The notes under the pieces are model-generated. The model saw nothing but the letters and a program-made list of their open reading frames with translations, did not search any database and had not been told where the DNA came from. From Leyella lascolaii (GTDB lineage Bacteria > Bacteroidota > Bacteroidia > Bacteroidales > Bacteroidaceae), in NCBI RefSeq assembly GCF_900079775.1, contig NZ_LT556035.1, positions 262,917-326,916 on the forward strand: a DNA stretch of 64,000 nt. The letters run 5' to 3'. A program made the translations under genes and the position numbers. Positions 56,225 to 64,000 of this stretch are shown in pieces (position 1 is the first letter of the stretch; each line of letters opens with the position of its first letter).

Positions 56225-56462
56225 ATTCTCCATCCTCGAATATATGCTCAACAATACAAACCATTTTTGAGGTTGCAAATTCATTTACAAACATTTCATG
56301 GATAGCTGTTTTTCCTATAACTGGGGTGTTTGCGACTTGATGGTTTATGGCATCCTGAGCGTATAAGTTTGCCAAAGCGACTGCATCGGCGGCGTTGAAG
56401 CAGTCAATCCATTTTTGTAGTATCCTTAATTCCGCAACACTATTACAAATATAACTTTTTAA
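56223..56462 (-). pseudogene. SnoaL-like protein, truncated at the 23S rRNA junction
   Basis: SnoaL/NTF2-like start ELRILQKWIDCFNAADAVAL, then ALANLYAQDAINHQVANTP and [18 protein letters not shown]. The conserved second half of the fold (W-x-x-LEWRD-type segment) is absent and the frame ends at the 23S join. The reading frame runs in from the hairpin at 56461-56495. Confidence 0.7.
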
Positions 56463-56535
56463 GTACCTGAGCAACAAAAAGTTGCTCAGGTACTTATAAA
56501 ATAAGTTAAACTAAAATGCTGCGGAATTTAGGATA
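56421..56535. repeat. 16-bp inverted repeat around a 15-bp perfect hairpin
   Basis: Outer arms TATCCTTAATTCCGCA (56421-56436) and TGCGGAATTTAGGATA (56520-56535) are inverted copies with one mismatch. The centre AAGTACCTGAGCAAC/GTTGCTCAGGTACTT (56461-56475, 56481-56495) is perfect with an AAAAA loop. Flanked by two outward-pointing frames. Confidence 0.75.
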
Positions 56536-56878
56536 TCTTGAAGAAGAACGTAATGAACAAATTAGAAAAGAAAATGAGAGACGATTCCAACAAGAGCAAC
56601 AAAGGATAAACAATCAACGTCTTCATGAGATTAATGAACGTAATCGCATTGCTTTAGAACGGGAAAATGCGAGGAGAAGAGCAGAGGAAAAAAGAAAAGC
56701 GGAACAAAAGCGAAAAGAAACCAGTCGCACAAACACAAATGTTCCTCCGTCGCAACCGAAGAATAATCGTTGGTCAATAGGCTCTAATCCAACTCTTCTT
56801 CCACGAGCAACCTCATCAAAAACAGCAACTACAAAAACAAACTCATCTAATAAAACCGATGGAAAAGAGGGAAAGTAA
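56516..56878 (+). CDS. Coiled-coil, Arg/Glu-rich protein, 120 aa, possibly truncated
   Basis: Residues 9-65 form a highly charged helix (EERNEQIRKENERRFQQEQQ, ERENARRRAEEKRKAEQKR); the tail is Ser/Thr/Asn-rich and disordered. No signal peptide and no family. A good terminator follows. The start lies inside the inverted repeat, so the true N-terminus could be lost at the junction. Confidence 0.5.
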   Translation: MLRNLGYLEEERNEQIRKENERRFQQEQQRINNQRLHEINERNRIALERENARRRAEEKRKAEQKRKETSRTNTNVPPSQPKNNRWSIGSNPTLLPRATSSKTATTKTNSSNKTDGKEGK

Positions 56879-56905
56879 GTAATCTTATTGCAAAATGAAT
56901 TGTAT

Positions 56906-56941
56906 ATGCAGTCAATCGCCAGTCGGTTGGCTGCATTTTTT
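56906..56941 (+). terminator. Terminator after coiled-coil gene
   Basis: 10-bp stem ATGCAGTCAA/TTGGCTGCAT with one G-U, then six T residues. Confidence 0.75.
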
Positions 56942-56958
56942 CTGTGTGCAAGGATGGT

Positions 56959-57114
56959 CTATTCGCCACCGATGGAGGGGCGGTTAGCACCGCTCGCCTC
57001 CAGATAGTCGTTTACTGCGTCACGCATGGTGAACTCTCTCATGCCTGTCTTTGCCCAGTAGATAAGGGCATCAACAGCGGCTTTTCTTGCCTTGCTGTAT
57101 TCGTTGTCTGTCAT
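56959..57114 (-). CDS. Small mob-operon protein, 51 aa
   Basis: ATG 57114 to TAG; MTDNEYSKARKAAVDALIYW, then AKTGMREFTMRDAVNDYLEA and SGANRPSIGGE. Helical, soluble, 21 bp after the coiled-coil membrane protein gene, so the last gene of the mobilization operon. Not recognised. Confidence 0.5.
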   Translation of the reverse strand: MTDNEYSKARKAAVDALIYWAKTGMREFTMRDAVNDYLEASGANRPSIGGE

Positions 57115-57135
57115 GATTCTGATGTTTTGAGTTTT

Positions 57136-57684
57136 CTAAAAAAGTGTGATGCATATCCAAATGGTGATTTCAACAAAGATGATAGACCAACTTAGGAAAG
57201 CCAAGCCGAACATCCAGGCATAGGTGCTACCGTTGAAGTATGCACCCTCCTCGATATTGCGGATTCGTTTAAGCTCTTTCTGCTGGTGAGTGAACAGGTC
57301 GTTTATCCGCTTCTCATGCTCGTCAAGGGCTTGCTTGAAAGCAGAAATGGCGGTGTTGTTCCGCTTATCCAACTGGGCAACTCCTTCATCGTTGATGCCG
57401 ACTTTGAGGTTGCTCTGCTCTGCCTTGACTATGGCATGGCATATACTATCCACGATGTTGTCCGTGCTCCTGTGGGCAGCCATAAGTGCCACTTTCGTTG
57501 ATTCCAACCTCCGATAGGCATTGCCCAGTTCCTCCTTTGCATCATAGAGTGCTTTCTTGGCTGATTCAATCTCTTCCAAGGTCACTTTGATTTCTTCCTT
57601 GCCACTCTCGATGTTCTCGTCCTCCTGCATCTGGTTGTACAGGTTAAGCACATCCTGTGTGGCATCTTTCTTGTTTCTTCCCAT
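57136..57684 (-). CDS. Mobilization-operon coiled-coil membrane protein, 182 aa
   Basis: Long coiled coil (residues ~20-145) with a C-terminal membrane anchor (GLAFLSWSIIFVEITIWICI). It lies 19 bp downstream of the relaxase gene. Bacteroides mobilizable transposons often carry such a third mob gene that helps the relaxosome reach the membrane; the role is inferred from position. Confidence 0.7.
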   Translation of the reverse strand: MGRNKKDATQDVLNLYNQMQEDENIESGKEEIKVTLEEIESAKKALYDAKEELGNAYRRLESTKVALMAAHRSTDNIVDSICHAIVKAEQSNLKVGINDEGVAQLDKRNNTAISAFKQALDEHEKRINDLFTHQQKELKRIRNIEEGAYFNGSTYAWMFGLAFLSWSIIFVEITIWICITLF

Positions 57685-57703
57685 ACCGTTCTTGTTTGAA
57701 AAG

Positions 57704-58969
57704 TTATCGTCTCATGCCTCTCCTTATCGGCTTGCAGAGTCTGTTTGCTTGCATTGCGCAGCGTCTTGCCCATTCACGGTCATCATCGTCCTTATCACGT
57801 CCCCAGCCACTGCCAGGACTGCCACCGCCACCACATGAATCAGACATCGATGTGGCAGCATCGAGATAGTTCATGAAGAGCAGCATAGCCACATTCAGAA
57901 TGTCAGTGTGGCTTGCGGATCCATTCTCGGGAACTTCGATACAACTGTTCATCGTGTCGTAAGCAGTTCTCGGCATGACTATGCTGAAACGCTCGCCATC
58001 GACTTCAATAATCTTTCTCAATCCGTCAGGCAGGTCAGGATTGGCAACATTGCTTGTGCGAGACTGACCACCTTGCGATGCCGTATTTCTGCTGTCCAAT
58101 GTGGTAGCGTTTGAAACAGATGACGAAGGTCTTTGACCAACTGCAACAGGTGTTGGCTGAGGGTGCAGCTTGCGGAAGGTATTCCCGATTTTCGATGCGG
58201 TGAGATTCCTTCCTACACCCAGTTCGGAAGCCTTGATGGTAGTTTTTCCGAACTTGAAGCGGTAACCATGCACCCTGCCTTGACCATTCTTGTCACGGAT
58301 AAGCTCGATGTCATATCCCTTTGCCCTCAACTGGTCGGCATATTCATCCCAGTCAAAGAACGGCATTGAGCGCAGCACATCCATACATGCTTTGGTCACC
58401 TCTGCAATGCGTTCCTGACGAATATCCATGGCATCCTTCCAGCCATGACGCTGATTGACGGCTTTCGCTGCCATCACGGCACGCTCACCGATGAACTTCA
58501 CATCATTGAGATTGCCATCCATGTCGATGCGGTTCACCACCAGATGCAGGTGGGGAATGCCACTCTTGGAGTCACGGTGAAGGGCGGCAAAATATTGTGA
58601 GTTGGCTATGTTGGTCGGCTTGACCGAAGTTGCAGCCCTGCCTTTCTTCTTGCCAATGTGGTTCACCTTGGAGATGCCATCCATCTCACGAATGAACTCG
58701 TCAAGGAATCTTCTCCAGTCCTCCATAGTCCAGTTACATGCCTCCTCCTCAGATGGGGAAAGCTCAAAGCGGATGGACGTCAGTTCGATGGGCTTCTTGG
58801 CATACCTCTGCTTGAACATGGACTGATGCAGCACCATCTCGTCCCACATGCCCATTGGCGGCAGACCCTCGCTGAGATGGTTGGTCTTGACGATGTCCGC
58901 GCGGTTGTTTTTGGTTGCGTAATTGGTCATTGCCTGACCATGCTGAATTGCTGATGCTTTTGCTATCAT
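57704..58969 (-). CDS. mobB: Relaxase/mobilization nuclease (MobB-like), 421 aa
   Basis: N-terminal relaxase domain with the metal-binding HRDSKSGIPHLHLVVNRID (His131, His140, His142) and IRFELSPSEEEACNW before it, a MOBP-type plan used in Bacteroides mobilizable transposons. The C-terminal part is low-complexity (SSSVSNATTLDSRNTASQGG), ends in a Gly-rich GGGGSPGSGWGRDKDDDD segment and a basic tail. It overlaps the accessory gene by 4 bp (ATGA), a translational coupling. Confidence 0.92.
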   Translation of the reverse strand: MIAKASAIQHGQAMTNYATKNNRADIVKTNHLSEGLPPMGMWDEMVLHQSMFKQRYAKKPIELTSIRFELSPSEEEACNWTMEDWRRFLDEFIREMDGISKVNHIGKKKGRAATSVKPTNIANSQYFAALHRDSKSGIPHLHLVVNRIDMDGNLNDVKFIGERAVMAAKAVNQRHGWKDAMDIRQERIAEVTKACMDVLRSMPFFDWDEYADQLRAKGYDIELIRDKNGQGRVHGYRFKFGKTTIKASELGVGRNLTASKIGNTFRKLHPQPTPVAVGQRPSSSVSNATTLDSRNTASQGGQSRTSNVANPDLPDGLRKIIEVDGERFSIVMPRTAYDTMNSCIEVPENGSASHTDILNVAMLLFMNYLDAATSMSDSCGGGGSPGSGWGRDKDDDDREWARRCAMQANRLCKPIRRGMRR

Positions 58970-59361
58970 AACATATCCAAGAATTTGTCCCTAATGCGGC
59001 TCAATTCCTCTATCAGGGTGTTGATGCCTTGAAGCCAACGTTCCATGAAGTCGGCTCTCTTGAAGAGTTTCAGTCTCTCGGCCTGTGGCAGGGCATGAAG
59101 CGCATTGCGCACATAAACCAGTTCAGACCTTGCCCCGATTAAGCCCTTCAAGGCTTCCTCCTGCTCTGCGGTCATGGGTAGGGATGGCTTGTGTCCGATG
59201 CCTAAGTCATGAAGATATGTGCTCTTGCTCCTGCCTGACAGTCGGGCATTATGTACTACCAGGTTGTAGTGCTCTTCTGTGAAACGAACGTCAATGTGTC
59301 TGGTCTTCGGAGGTCTCTTCCTTGAGGCTTTCTCCGTGTTGTTATTCTTGTCTTTTGTCAT
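58966..59361 (-). CDS. mobA: MobC/MobA-type relaxosome accessory protein, 131 aa
   Basis: Ribbon-helix-helix DNA-binding protein: RHIDVRFTEEHYNLVVHNAR with the strand and LSGRSKSTYLHDLGIG turn, then a helical C-terminus. These bind oriT and recruit the relaxase. It is first in the mob operon, and a candidate oriT lies just upstream. Confidence 0.85.
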   Translation of the reverse strand: MTKDKNNNTEKASRKRPPKTRHIDVRFTEEHYNLVVHNARLSGRSKSTYLHDLGIGHKPSLPMTAEQEEALKGLIGARSELVYVRNALHALPQAERLKLFKRADFMERWLQGINTLIEELSRIRDKFLDML

Positions 59362-59399
59362 TGTAGATGGGGTTTATAAAGTTTATACTTGATATAACA

Positions 59400-59490
59400 G
59401 GACAGTCAATGTGAGCCTGCGAACATTCAAGAATGCCAGTAGGAAGCGGTAGGCGAAGCGAAACCGTCTGACACTGGTACTTCTTGTTTA
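59400..59490 (-). other. Candidate oriT of element 2
   Basis: In the gap upstream of mobA, CCAGT (59435-59439) faces ACTGG (59472-59476) as the ends of a large imperfect hairpin containing GCGGT/ACCGT. Position immediately upstream of mobA and inverted repeats fit an oriT; no nick site assigned. Confidence 0.4.
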
Positions 59491-59590
59491 GACCTCCGAA
59501 AAAAACTACAGCTAATAGTGGTGGCGGCTCTTGGATAGCTTGCCTGTCAGGAAGGTCAATAGTCGAAATAAGGGAAAAGGAGAAATGACA

Positions 59591-60433
59591 TCATGAGAGA
59601 CTTGGGGTGATATGTGCGCTATGCCTCTCTGTGTTATCCTCGCATCGTCCTTCATGGGGCGGTGGCTGCAAGAGGTTGCCCTCGTCATCATAGACAGGAG
59701 ACAGCAGCAACTCAATGGGTGATGCCTCTTCTCCTTGATTGCAGTCATCTTCTGACGGCTGTCCAACCTCATACTCAAAATGGTCATCACCTTCCTTTTC
59801 CCTTTGTTTGAAGTCTTGTGGTATCGGAGACGGATCTGAAAGTCCGCCCTCGATAACATGAGATTTAACGAAAGGGGAAGAGGTATTATAAGAAGCAGGA
59901 ACATGGGGCTGCAGAATGTCAGTAGTGGCAGGATTGACGCTGCTGTCTTTCTGCTGACCTATGCCATTGGAAAGATTGCCTCCCGAAGAGCAAGCGGTAT
60001 CGGATGGGACATTGGACACCGATTCCTCTTGGGTGGCGGAAGTCACGGATTGACGGTTGTAGAAGGGGTTCTTGATGACTTCCTTGATGCCGTCAACGTA
60101 CCAGAAGGCGATGCATAGTATCGTATGTATGGAGGTGCGGTTGTTCCTCTCGGTTGAGAGAATGCCCACCTGATTGAACAGTTCCACCACCTTTGCCGCT
60201 GTCTTGCGGTCACATTTCCAAAGGGCAGACAGCTCAACGGTTGATATGGCAAACTGCCCGATGGAGAGAGAAGCGGAGAAGCCTGTCTTCTGATAAACAA
60301 TTGGCTTGGTGGCTGCCATTGATACAAAAGTGTCGAAGGCGGTCATGCGGTGGAAGCCCTGCCTGTCATCCTTTAAGAAATCGAGCTGCTCCTTGGTCAG
60401 CAGGATTCCGTATTTTATGCTTTGGTTACTCAT
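59591..60433 (-). CDS. Winged-helix replication/regulatory-like protein of element 2, 280 aa
   Basis: N-terminal wHTH-like region (KYGILLTKEQLDFLKDDRQG, FAISTVELSALWKCDRKTAA) followed by a long low-complexity, Ser/Pro/Glu-rich tail (from residue ~120). Similar proteins in Bacteroides mobilizable elements sit between the HTH gene and mob genes and may control replication or mobilization. No enzymatic motif. Confidence 0.6.
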   Translation of the reverse strand: MSNQSIKYGILLTKEQLDFLKDDRQGFHRMTAFDTFVSMAATKPIVYQKTGFSASLSIGQFAISTVELSALWKCDRKTAAKVVELFNQVGILSTERNNRTSIHTILCIAFWYVDGIKEVIKNPFYNRQSVTSATQEESVSNVPSDTACSSGGNLSNGIGQQKDSSVNPATTDILQPHVPASYNTSSPFVKSHVIEGGLSDPSPIPQDFKQREKEGDDHFEYEVGQPSEDDCNQGEEASPIELLLSPVYDDEGNLLQPPPHEGRCEDNTERHSAHITPSLS

Positions 60434-60537
60434 CTTGAAAAACTGGTTATAAGTGAAACGGATTACTCAGCAAGGAGAGAATGAATGATTATTCTTTCCC
60501 CCCTTTCGTAAAAAAGTAGATTCTATTATCCATCATC

Positions 60538-60975
60538 TCATTCTTCCCCATCAGGATTTTTCTCGCCCTTGACCCTCTTCATGGAGGCAGGCTTATTCTT
60601 CTTGCTTTTCTGCAACAATGCCAGATGAGCCTCGAAGTCTGCCTGTTCCTCCTGAGTCGGTTCGTAAGGCTTGTCCCATGAGCCACCTGCCTCAATCCAT
60701 TTTATCAGCTGGTCTTTGAAGAAGTAGAGCGTGTTGCCTCTCTTATAGAATGGGATGCGCCTTTCAGATGTGTAAGCATAGAGCGATGAGACCTTTTTTC
60801 GGACGAAGGCACTTGCCTCTCTGATGTCCATAAGAACATGGTCATTCTCGCACGGAGCATTGCCAATTCTCTGACCGATGTCATCAAGACGAGTCATCAT
60901 CGTATTGACCTTGGTCAGAAGTTCGCCAACTGCGCTGGGCAGTTGGTCGAACGATAATGATTTGTTTTCTTCCAT
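60538..60975 (-). CDS. Excisionase/HTH_17-type protein, 145 aa
   Basis: Coiled start (LSFDQLPSAVGELLTKVNTM), then HTH_17 (LMDIREASAFVRKKVSSLYA...KRGNTLYFFKDQLIKWIE) and a basic tail. It is the counterpart of the 123-aa protein of element 1. It starts 25 bp after the recombinase gene's stop, in the same direction. Confidence 0.82.
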   Translation of the reverse strand: MEENKSLSFDQLPSAVGELLTKVNTMMTRLDDIGQRIGNAPCENDHVLMDIREASAFVRKKVSSLYAYTSERRIPFYKRGNTLYFFKDQLIKWIEAGGSWDKPYEPTQEEQADFEAHLALLQKSKKNKPASMKRVKGEKNPDGEE

Positions 60976-61000
60976 TTGTTATCCTGATTATGTTTTTCAC

Positions 61001-62140
61001 TTATGTCTGATTACCCTCTGCCTTGGTTGGCATCTTGAGAGAGATACGTTCTGCCGCATCACGTTTGAGCTCGTCCACCACATCGGCATACACCTGAGTT
61101 GTGGCAAGGTTGCTATGGGTAAGCAGCTTGCTCACGGTGTAGATGTCCGTTCCCTCTGCCAACTGCAAGGTGGCAAAGGTATGACGGAAGCAGTGGAAGG
61201 TGATGTGTTTCTCGATGCCGGAAGCCTTTATCCACGGTTTGAGATACAATGCCACTGTACTGTTCGTGAGATTCTTGAACACCTGTCCAGTTGCTCGCTC
61301 GCCACAGAGCTGCAGAGCCTCTTCGCTGATAGGCAGGATTGCAGCGGTGGAAGTCTTCTTTGTGATAATGTCCATTCCCCAGCCGCCATCAGCCAACTTG
61401 ACGATATTCTCCCACTGGAGTCTGATGCAGTCAGAGAGGCGAAGACCTGTGAGGCAGGAGAAGAGACCTGCACGGCGAAGGACATCACTCTTGCAAGGAG
61501 TCTGAGACAACTGCAACAACTCTTCCTTGGTGAGGAACTGCCGCTTGTTGCCATGAGCCTTGGCACGCACAAGTTTCTTGGCAATATTCTCTTTGAGCAG
61601 TCCGTCCTCGTATGCGATGGCAAGGATGCACTTCAACTTGGTAAGGTTGTTGTTGGCTGTTGTTCCCATCATGTGCTTGCCGTTGTGCATACAGGCATCC
61701 GACAACAGGTAGTCGAGAAATCCCTGGCAGTACGGAACGGTAAGGTCGCAGAAGCGGCACTCGCCATGCGTGTAATTGTGGAAGTGCATGTAGGCGGTTG
61801 CCCAGTTCTGGCTGCTGCCACGCTCAATCATGAGGTTCTTGAAATATTCCAAGAAGCTCTCCTTGCCCTTGTTGCGGTCGAGGAAGCCATACTCCTCATT
61901 GATGATGGACTCAGTCCTGCGGCACTTGATGATTTCCGCTTTCTGAATCATACTTTTGTTGTACTCCTGCTGAAAGCGTTCAACAGGGTTGGTGTAGATG
62001 TAAAGACCAAGGTACTCCCTGCGTGAGAGCTTGCCTGTCTTCGGGTTGCGGATTGGAGGATAGAAATCCAGATAGAGGGAAGTCTGTCCGTTCTTGATAG
62101 GTCGTTTCCGCACGGTGACCTTTGTACAAATGTTCGTCAT
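61001..62140 (-). CDS. Tyrosine recombinase (integrase) of element 2, 379 aa
   Basis: Catalytic residues: Arg234 in TGLRLSD, Lys261/262, His316 and Arg319 in HCFRHTF, His342 in THSNLATT and Tyr351 in QVYADV. Homologous to the element 1 enzyme over its length. A TAACTTTG -7 box lies on the minus strand at 62228-62235, ~88 bp before the ATG. Confidence 0.95.
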   Translation of the reverse strand: MTNICTKVTVRKRPIKNGQTSLYLDFYPPIRNPKTGKLSRREYLGLYIYTNPVERFQQEYNKSMIQKAEIIKCRRTESIINEEYGFLDRNKGKESFLEYFKNLMIERGSSQNWATAYMHFHNYTHGECRFCDLTVPYCQGFLDYLLSDACMHNGKHMMGTTANNNLTKLKCILAIAYEDGLLKENIAKKLVRAKAHGNKRQFLTKEELLQLSQTPCKSDVLRRAGLFSCLTGLRLSDCIRLQWENIVKLADGGWGMDIITKKTSTAAILPISEEALQLCGERATGQVFKNLTNSTVALYLKPWIKASGIEKHITFHCFRHTFATLQLAEGTDIYTVSKLLTHSNLATTQVYADVVDELKRDAAERISLKMPTKAEGNQT

Positions 62141-62227
62141 ATTGTTTATTCTTTTATTATTCTTACCGATGTGTATCTGTGGATGCGAATAGCCATGGTC
62201 GCAACGCTTTAACTCTCAAATCCGATG

Positions 62228-62235
62228 CAAAGTTA
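62228..62235 (-). promoter_or_regulatory. -7 box (TAACTTTG) of integrase 2
   Basis: CAAAGTTA on the plus strand; a CAAA 22 bp further is a weak -33. The remaining ~340 bp to the next gene show no other gene. Confidence 0.5.
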
Positions 62236-62480
62236 GATTGCCGTGAAAAGAGAAAAGCAAAGATGGCTTCAAATACAGCCAGAATTTAACCTGAATTTGC
62301 TTTTGAGTATGATTTTACGCTCAAAATCAGACTAAAAGCAGGTATTGGATGCGTTTTTTGTCTTATATCCGTTACTCTGCGTTGTGGGTTTGTTTCGACC
62401 GACATGGATGGGTGCTGCATAGCAATTGCAACGGCATGGGTCGTATATGAGTTTGTTTGAACCATCTCTTGACTTGTGTC

Positions 62481-63206
62481 TCACTTCCGTTTTGCCTTGG
62501 TCGTAGTACTGCTTTTCTCTGCCTTCTTGCGTGCAGCCTCCCAGTCTGCTTTCAGATAGTAGTTGGCTCTTCCGCCTTTGAACTTTCGGATTCTCACTCC
62601 ATGGGTCTCCGCAAATCTGCGTACCTGTGTCTTGCCTAATCCGTAGAGTTTCATGATGTCGAAGCAGGTGTACCAGTCATCGGAAATGTTCTTACCCTGT
62701 TCTTCATTATAAAGCCCGATAACCCTTTCCACGTCTTCTTTCTTGAAGCAGGTCGTTCCCCATGCGTGAACTGACTGGAGTTGGTAACGATTGCGGACTT
62801 CATAGAATCTTCCATACTTGATATTAAAGGTGCTCAACACCTCTGCCATTGTGTAATGGGTGTCGTGGGTTACTCCATCAGGTGCTCTTTCACCAGCCCT
62901 GGGAGTCTTGCGACACTTTGCCAACTTGTTGACTGAGCCAGTCTCGGCATCTTTTAGCCTCTGTGCTTTCTTGGACGTTGCTCCTTCTAACGATAGGGAA
63001 GAAGGGAGAACCACCTGATAACCTTGTCCCTTGGCTATTTCAAGAAGGTCTTGCAAATAGATCCTGGTCATGCGTGTACCGAAATTTACGGCTCTTAGCC
63101 TGCCTTGACGAATAAGACTGCGTACTGTCTTGACGCTGATGCTTACTGCCTGCGCTGTTTCCTCTACGGACATCAGCACGATTGGAATGCGAGTTGTAGT
63201 ATTCAT
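62481..63206 (-). CDS. Three-unit HTH regulator of element 2, 241 aa
   Basis: Three excisionase-like HTH units: LMSVEETAQAVSISVKTVRSL (residues ~12-58), YTMAEVLSTFNIKYGRFYEV (~120-165) and WYTCFDIMKLYGLGKTQVRR (~180-228). Same family and position as the four-unit protein at 25.3 kb, but without the zinc module. Lys/Thr-rich end (KKAEKSSTTTKAKRK). Likely controls the recombinase gene 340 bp downstream. A CAAAATTA (minus TAATTTTG) box at 63352-63359 precedes it. Confidence 0.8.
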   Translation of the reverse strand: MNTTTRIPIVLMSVEETAQAVSISVKTVRSLIRQGRLRAVNFGTRMTRIYLQDLLEIAKGQGYQVVLPSSLSLEGATSKKAQRLKDAETGSVNKLAKCRKTPRAGERAPDGVTHDTHYTMAEVLSTFNIKYGRFYEVRNRYQLQSVHAWGTTCFKKEDVERVIGLYNEEQGKNISDDWYTCFDIMKLYGLGKTQVRRFAETHGVRIRKFKGGRANYYLKADWEAARKKAEKSSTTTKAKRK

Positions 63207-63332
63207 TTTTACCGTTATTTTTGAATTTTGCAGTGACTCATGGGGGATGGTCCTTGACGGAAACTTTTAAGAGGAAACAAGGGGAAATAAGAGGAAATAA
63301 GAACCCTCATTAAGAACCGTGTGTCCCTCTGC

Positions 63333-63359
63333 CCATGGTACAACCGTGGTACAAAATTA
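63333..63359. repeat. GGTAC repeats at the right end of element 2
   Basis: ATGGTACAACCGTGGTACAAAAT has GGTACAA twice 12 bp apart, like the phased GTACnAAA repeats beside element 1 (24289-24318). Possible recombinase arm sites. Confidence 0.5.
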
Positions 63360-63431
63360 CTATAAACGGATGAAACTCGCAATAGGCGGTTGGAGCGTTA
63401 TGTTAATGAATATGTATTGAAAATGAGCTAT

Positions 63432-64000
63432 TTATGACGTTTCTCTAAGTTTTGTTTGGAGTTCTTTTCGATGCGTTTTAGTCCATATGACATGCATGTG
63501 GAACGACTTGCCGCTTCCACTTGGTCCCAAACAAAAGAAGTTGGAGTTGTCAGTCAGCTTGTTACGTCCTTCCTTACCAGTGATGTCAATGGCCACAGGC
63601 ACACCTTGGCGGTCGGTATAGTATATCTTCAGCGGGGTGTTCTCGCTGTGCTGGATGCGTTCCTTGTACATCAGGCAGGCGGCTGCATCGCCGAGAGTGA
63701 GGAAGCGGTCGTAGTCCACGCTCATGCCGTAGCAGTTGCCAGGAAAGGAGTTGACGAACAGTTCCAGTTGGTTGTATGCCCGTTTGCTGATATGGATGCC
63801 GAGCCTCCCGAAGCTGTTCTCCAAGTAGTTGGTAGGCTTTTGCAGGTCGATCCCCTTGTCGCAGCACACCATGAGGTTATAATGTATATAGACCAGTTGC
63901 TTGCTTTCCCTCGCTACGGTGTCTTGCACCCGCTTGATGTCCTCCACGGCCATCAGGTTCGATGGATTGGGGATGCTGGCATGGCGGTTCTTCTTCTTTT
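63432..64000 (-). pseudogene. traG: traG (VirB4-like conjugation ATPase) fragment, truncated after Walker A
   Basis: The frame runs off the right edge of the window. TraG-type sequence (NRHASIPNPSNLMAVEDIKRVQ-like start, CYGMSVDYDRFLTLGDAAACL, and Walker A FCLGPSGSGKSFHMH) is normal up to about 63485. It then switches to VIWTKTHRKELQTKLRETS and a stop. The full protein is ~830 aa; everything after the P-loop is missing, so the conjugation ATPase would be dead. Confidence 0.85.

Larger units (their letters stand above)
56959..63470. mobile_element. Mobilizable element 2 (MOBP-like relaxase, tyrosine recombinase) abutting traG
   Basis: Minus-strand set: multi-HTH regulator, recombinase, HTH protein, wHTH protein, MobC-like protein, relaxase, coiled-coil membrane protein and a 51-aa protein. 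No mating-pair genes. The right boundary is the point where traG leaves its family pattern, at about 63485; the left boundary is uncertain because the other traG half is not in the window. Confidence 0.75.

Noticed and set aside
60878..62026. 382-codon plus-strand frame
   Set aside because: It is antisense to the integrase and HTH genes of element 2, which carry clear catalytic residues; its translation has no domain.

Overview
The window looks like the chromosome of a Bacteroidales bacterium, probably Prevotellaceae-like. Four things point there: many genes are preceded by the Bacteroidota sigma-ABfr -7 motif TAnnTTTG, often with a -33 TTTG; genes lack strong Shine-Dalgarno sites; the family content is typical (fimbrillin, DUF5686, GldE, DUF4827, nspC, BACON and PEGA proteins, a bacterial inositol-sphingolipid operon); and the mobile elements are of Bacteroides type. 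Genus is an inference.

Layout. 1-24 kb is C-rich core chromosome: the 3' end of uvrA, a fimbrillin-like lipoprotein with a small conserved peptide gene, a rhodanese lipoprotein, ssb-gldE-phosphopantetheinyl transferase, a tRNA cluster (Gly-Leu-Leu-Gly), nspC, a PAP2 phosphatase, a hotdog thioesterase, a DUF5686 outer-membrane protein, a four-gene operon for inositol phospholipid/phosphorylceramide synthesis (PgpA-like, GtrA, CDP-alcohol transferase, PAP2 synthase), nrnA, a DUF4827 lipoprotein and glmM. A tRNA-Thr/tRNA-Gly pair at 24.0-24.2 kb marks the start of an island.

24.3-33.3 kb is a mobilizable element: multi-HTH regulator, tyrosine recombinase, membrane protein, excisionase-like HTH, DUF3987 protein, toprim/zinc-ribbon protein and a MobV relaxase broken by one stop codon. 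33.4-43.3 kb is a tightly packed, AT-richer, minus-strand operon of seven genes, nearly all exported: PEGA repeats, seven BACON domains, a fimbrillin-SUMF1 fusion, a HEPN-like cytoplasmic protein, two exported proteins (one LPP20-like) and a transglutaminase-like protein. I do not recognise this set as a named system. 43.8-44.8 kb holds an AbiF/Abi_2 HEPN protein with a short structured, terminator-ended RNA directly upstream, which I consider the most notable defence module here. 45-47 kb holds a damaged HigBA module, a second HigA relic, frameshifted small genes and a candidate multi-hairpin RNA.

48-53 kb is again chromosomal (small lipoprotein, a decayed S41 protease, L-asparaginase, rubrerythrin). 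53.7-56.5 kb is a graveyard (GNAT, Crp and Fic relics) that ends in a 5S rRNA and only the last ~215 nt of a 23S rRNA, joined within the sarcin-ricin loop to a truncated SnoaL gene. That join may be a rearrangement or an assembly chimera. 57-63.4 kb is a second mobilizable element (MOBP-type relaxase set, replication-like wHTH protein, HTH, tyrosine recombinase, multi-HTH regulator). It abuts a traG (VirB4-like) gene cut just after its Walker A motif, so it lies in or against a larger conjugative transposon that runs off the right edge.

How the parts work together: the two elements share a module plan (multi-HTH regulator, recombinase, HTH protein, mobilization genes) and would need a helper conjugation apparatus such as the one traG comes from. 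The material between them is mostly cargo and remnants.
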